The notes under the pieces were generated by a model. The model ran no database searches. It saw only the letters and a program-made list of their open reading frames with translations, and had not been told where the DNA came from. The position numbers and the translations under genes are program-made. A stretch of 42,746 bases of DNA from TMP-24 sp041397305. Its GTDB lineage: Bacteria; Pseudomonadota; Alphaproteobacteria; Rhodobacterales; Rhodobacteraceae. The DNA lies in the NCBI GenBank assembly GCA_041397305.1, contig JAWKWX010000022.1, positions 1 to 42,746 of the forward strand. The letters run 5' to 3'. Position 1 is the first letter of the stretch, and each line of letters opens with the position of its first letter. This document shows, in pieces, positions 40,927-42,746 of this stretch.

Positions 40927-41652
40927 ATGGCAGAACAACATATCGCCCGCGCCTTCGACCGCGACCTGGAGGCGATCCAGGCCCTGGTGATGAAGATGGG
41001 GGGCATGGTCGAAACCGCGATCCTCGAGGCCGCCAAGGCGCTTGAGGCACGCGACGAGGAACTGGCCGAAGAGGTGCGGCGCGCCGACAAGGCGATCGAC
41101 GCGCTCGAACTCAAGATCAACGAGGAGGCGGCGCGGGTGATCGCGCTGCGCGCGCCGACCGCGTCGGACCTCAGGCTGGTGCTGACGGTGATGAAGATCG
41201 CGGCCTCGCTGGAACGGGTGGGCGACTATGCCAAGAACATGGCCAAGCGCACCCAGGCGCTGGCACAGATGGGCGCGCAAGGCGCGGTCACCGGTTCCGG
41301 CGCCTCGCTCCGGCGCATGGCCAAGACGGTGACGGAACTGCTGTCGGATGCGCTGAACGCCTATGCCGGGCGGCACATCGACCTCGCGCAGGATGTGCGT
41401 ACCCGCGACCGCGAGGTCGATCAGATGTACAATGCGCTCTTCCGCGAGTTCCTGACCCATATGATGGAGGATCCGCGCAACATCACCGCCTGCATGCATC
41501 TGCATTTCATCGCCAAGAATATCGAACGGATGGGCGATCATGCCACCACGATCGCCGAACAGGTGGTCTATCTGATCACCGGCGATCTGCCCGACGATGA
41601 CCGGCCCAAGGCCGAGAATGTCGCCGACCTGAAACCGGTCGCGGGGGCGTGA
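40927..41652 (+). CDS. phoU: Phosphate signalling regulator PhoU
   Basis: A 241-residue all-helical protein made of two PhoU three-helix repeats. Both metal-binding patterns are visible: 'RADKAIDALELKINEEAARVIA' with 'ERVGDYAKNMAKR' in the first, and 'REVDQMYNALFREFL' with 'IERMGDHATTIAEQVVYL' in the second. PhoU connects the Pst transporter to PhoR and keeps the Pho response off when phosphate is plentiful. A 'gaggaga' ribosome site precedes the ATG at 40927. Its stop overlaps the proposed phoB GTG start by 4 bp. Confidence 0.95.
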   Translation: MAEQHIARAFDRDLEAIQALVMKMGGMVETAILEAAKALEARDEELAEEVRRADKAIDALELKINEEAARVIALRAPTASDLRLVLTVMKIAASLERVGDYAKNMAKRTQALAQMGAQGAVTGSGASLRRMAKTVTELLSDALNAYAGRHIDLAQDVRTRDREVDQMYNALFREFLTHMMEDPRNITACMHLHFIAKNIERMGDHATTIAEQVVYLITGDLPDDDRPKAENVADLKPVAGA

Positions 41653-42344
41653 CGATGGACCGCAATTCTCCCTCGGTTCTGGTCGTCGAGGACGAACCGG
41701 CGCAGCGTGAGATTCTTGCGTATAATCTCGAGGCGCAGGGCTTTCGCGTCGCCCAGGCCGACGATGGCGAAGAGGCGCTTCTGATGGTGGCGGAGGATAC
41801 GCCCGACCTGATCGTTCTGGACTGGATGCTGCCGAGCGTTTCGGGGATCGAGGTCTGCCGGCGGCTGAAAAGCCGGGCAGAGACCAAGGGCGTGCCGATC
41901 ATCATGCTGTCGGCGCGATCCGAAGAGGTCGATCTGGTGCGGGGGCTCGAGACCGGCGCCGACGATTATGTGGTGAAGCCCTATTCGGTCGCCGAACTGA
42001 TGGCCCGCGTCCGCACCCAGCTGCGACGCACCCGGCCCGCGAGCCAGGGCGAGCTTCTGGAATATGAGGATATCTCGCTCGACGCCACGACCCACCGCGT
42101 CCATCGGTCCGGGCAGCTTCTGAAGCTCGGGCCGACCGAGTTCCGGCTCCTGACCACGTTCCTTGAAAAACCCGGCCGGGTCTGGAGCCGCGAACAATTG
42201 CTCGACCGGGTCTGGGGGCGCGACATCTATGTCGATACCCGCACCGTGGACGTGCATGTCGGCCGCCTGAGAAAGGCGCTCTGCGCCCATGGCGGCGAGG
42301 ATCCGGTGCGGACAGTGCGCGGCGCGGGCTACGCGCTTGGCTGA
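41649..42344 (+). CDS. phoB: Phosphate-regulon response regulator PhoB
   Basis: A 231-residue OmpR-type response regulator. The receiver domain has the acidic pair in 'VVEDEPAQRE', the phosphoacceptor Asp58 in 'LIVLDWMLP' (Asp56 if the ATG at 41655 is used), and Lys in 'DDYVVKPYS'. The C-terminal winged helix includes 'LGPTEFRLLTTFLEKPGRVWSREQLLDRVWG' and 'RTVDVHVGRLRKAL'. It activates Pho-box promoters when phosphorylated by PhoR. GTG at 41649 overlaps the phoU stop as GTGA; ATG at 41655 is nearly equivalent. phoB being at the far end from phoR, with the transporter between, is the usual alphaproteobacterial order. Confidence 0.95.
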   Translation: MTMDRNSPSVLVVEDEPAQREILAYNLEAQGFRVAQADDGEEALLMVAEDTPDLIVLDWMLPSVSGIEVCRRLKSRAETKGVPIIMLSARSEEVDLVRGLETGADDYVVKPYSVAELMARVRTQLRRTRPASQGELLEYEDISLDATTHRVHRSGQLLKLGPTEFRLLTTFLEKPGRVWSREQLLDRVWGRDIYVDTRTVDVHVGRLRKALCAHGGEDPVRTVRGAGYALG

Positions 42345-42498
42345 AGCGGGCGCTCATCGTCGGGCTCCGCCCGCTCTTCGCGCGAAGAATCGCCTCTGGC
42401 GCGGCTGACGCTTGACAGCACGGGCGCGGGACGGCCTATGGCGCGGCAAGGGGTGGCTTTGCCGCCCGTCGCCACAGCTTTGGGCAAATGAGGTCGCC

Positions 42499-42746
42499 AT
42501 GCAGCTTCTGACCATCCCTACCCAGCCGATCGAGGGGCAGAAGCCCGGCACTTCCGGTCTCAGGAAGAAGACCAGGGTCTTCATGGGGCGCCATTATCTT
42601 GAGAATTTCGTCCAGGCGATCTTCGACGCGATCGGCGGGGCCGCGGGCAAGTGCTTCGTCCTCGGCGGCGACGGGCGCTATTTCAACGATCGCGCCGCGC
42701 AGGTGATCCTGCGCATGGCCGCGGCGAATGGCGCCCGGAAAGTGAT
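42499..42746 (+). CDS. pgm: Phosphoglucomutase, N-terminal fragment
   Basis: Only the first 82 codons are in the window; the gene continues beyond the edge. The start reads 'TIPTQPIEGQKPGTSGLRKK', then 'GRHYLENFVQAIFDAIG' and 'CFVLGGDGRYFNDRAAQVI'. These are the hallmark N-terminal segments of alpha-D-glucose-specific phosphoglucomutase, which interconverts glucose 1-phosphate and glucose 6-phosphate. A 'gagg' site lies before the ATG. The 154-bp gap after phoB shows no clear terminator. The active-site phosphoserine lies beyond the visible part. Confidence 0.92.
   Translation, partial: MQLLTIPTQPIEGQKPGTSGLRKKTRVFMGRHYLENFVQAIFDAIGGAAGKCFVLGGDGRYFNDRAAQVILRMAAANGARKV

Overview
The window looks like a chromosomal segment of an alphaproteobacterium of the Rhodobacteraceae/Paracoccaceae (Rhodobacter-Paracoccus-Roseobacter) type. 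This rests on the high GC (about two-thirds by eye), dense ATGA/GTGA-coupled operons, several small lineage-type proteins, and two copies of a GC-hairpin repeat with a conserved 'tatttgRgccaagatgaa' tail that I associate with this family. The species cannot be named from the sequence. I saw no rRNA, tRNA, transposase, phage gene or CRISPR array.

Region 1 (1-7072, + strand) is a quaternary-amine catabolic operon. It holds the end of a BKACE/DUF849 enzyme, a carnitine dehydrogenase fused to a thioesterase, a Rieske oxygenase of the CntA/GbcA type, an acyl-CoA dehydrogenase, an NDP-forming acyl-CoA ligase and a CaiD-like hydratase. Together these could take gamma-butyrobetaine or crotonobetaine via carnitine and 3-dehydrocarnitine to glycine betaine. 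Next come choline sulfatase betC (- strand), its divergent LysR regulator, and a CocE/NonD-type hydrolase coupled to that regulator (7132-11614). So several neighbouring units converge on choline, carnitine and betaine.

Region 2 (11710-18525) encodes a Dpp/Opp-type ABC importer: two tandem Tat-exported binding proteins of identical length, two permeases and one double ATPase. It is followed by a small - strand gene, an alkaline-phosphatase-superfamily enzyme, and a - strand pair (class II aldolase and HSL-type esterase). A - strand protein of unknown function, an outer-membrane barrel protein and a lipoprotein fill up to 24 kb.

Region 3 (24053-34013) is mostly housekeeping: a YjbR protein, cysS, cimA, a phytoene-synthase-like protein, an MFS transporter, a DNA glycosylase, a carboxylesterase, an HNH nuclease and an agmatinase-type ureohydrolase. 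Two things stand out. The last third of cysS has clearly lower GC than the rest of the gene, and the cysS-cimA gap is packed with at least nine consecutive hairpins.

Region 4 (34197-42344) is a complete phosphate regulon: phoR, a Pho-box-like site, pstS, a second pstS fused in frame to pstC, then pstA, pstB, phoU and phoB. The start of a phosphoglucomutase gene closes the window. The PstS-PstC fusion beside a free PstS is the most unusual gene architecture here.
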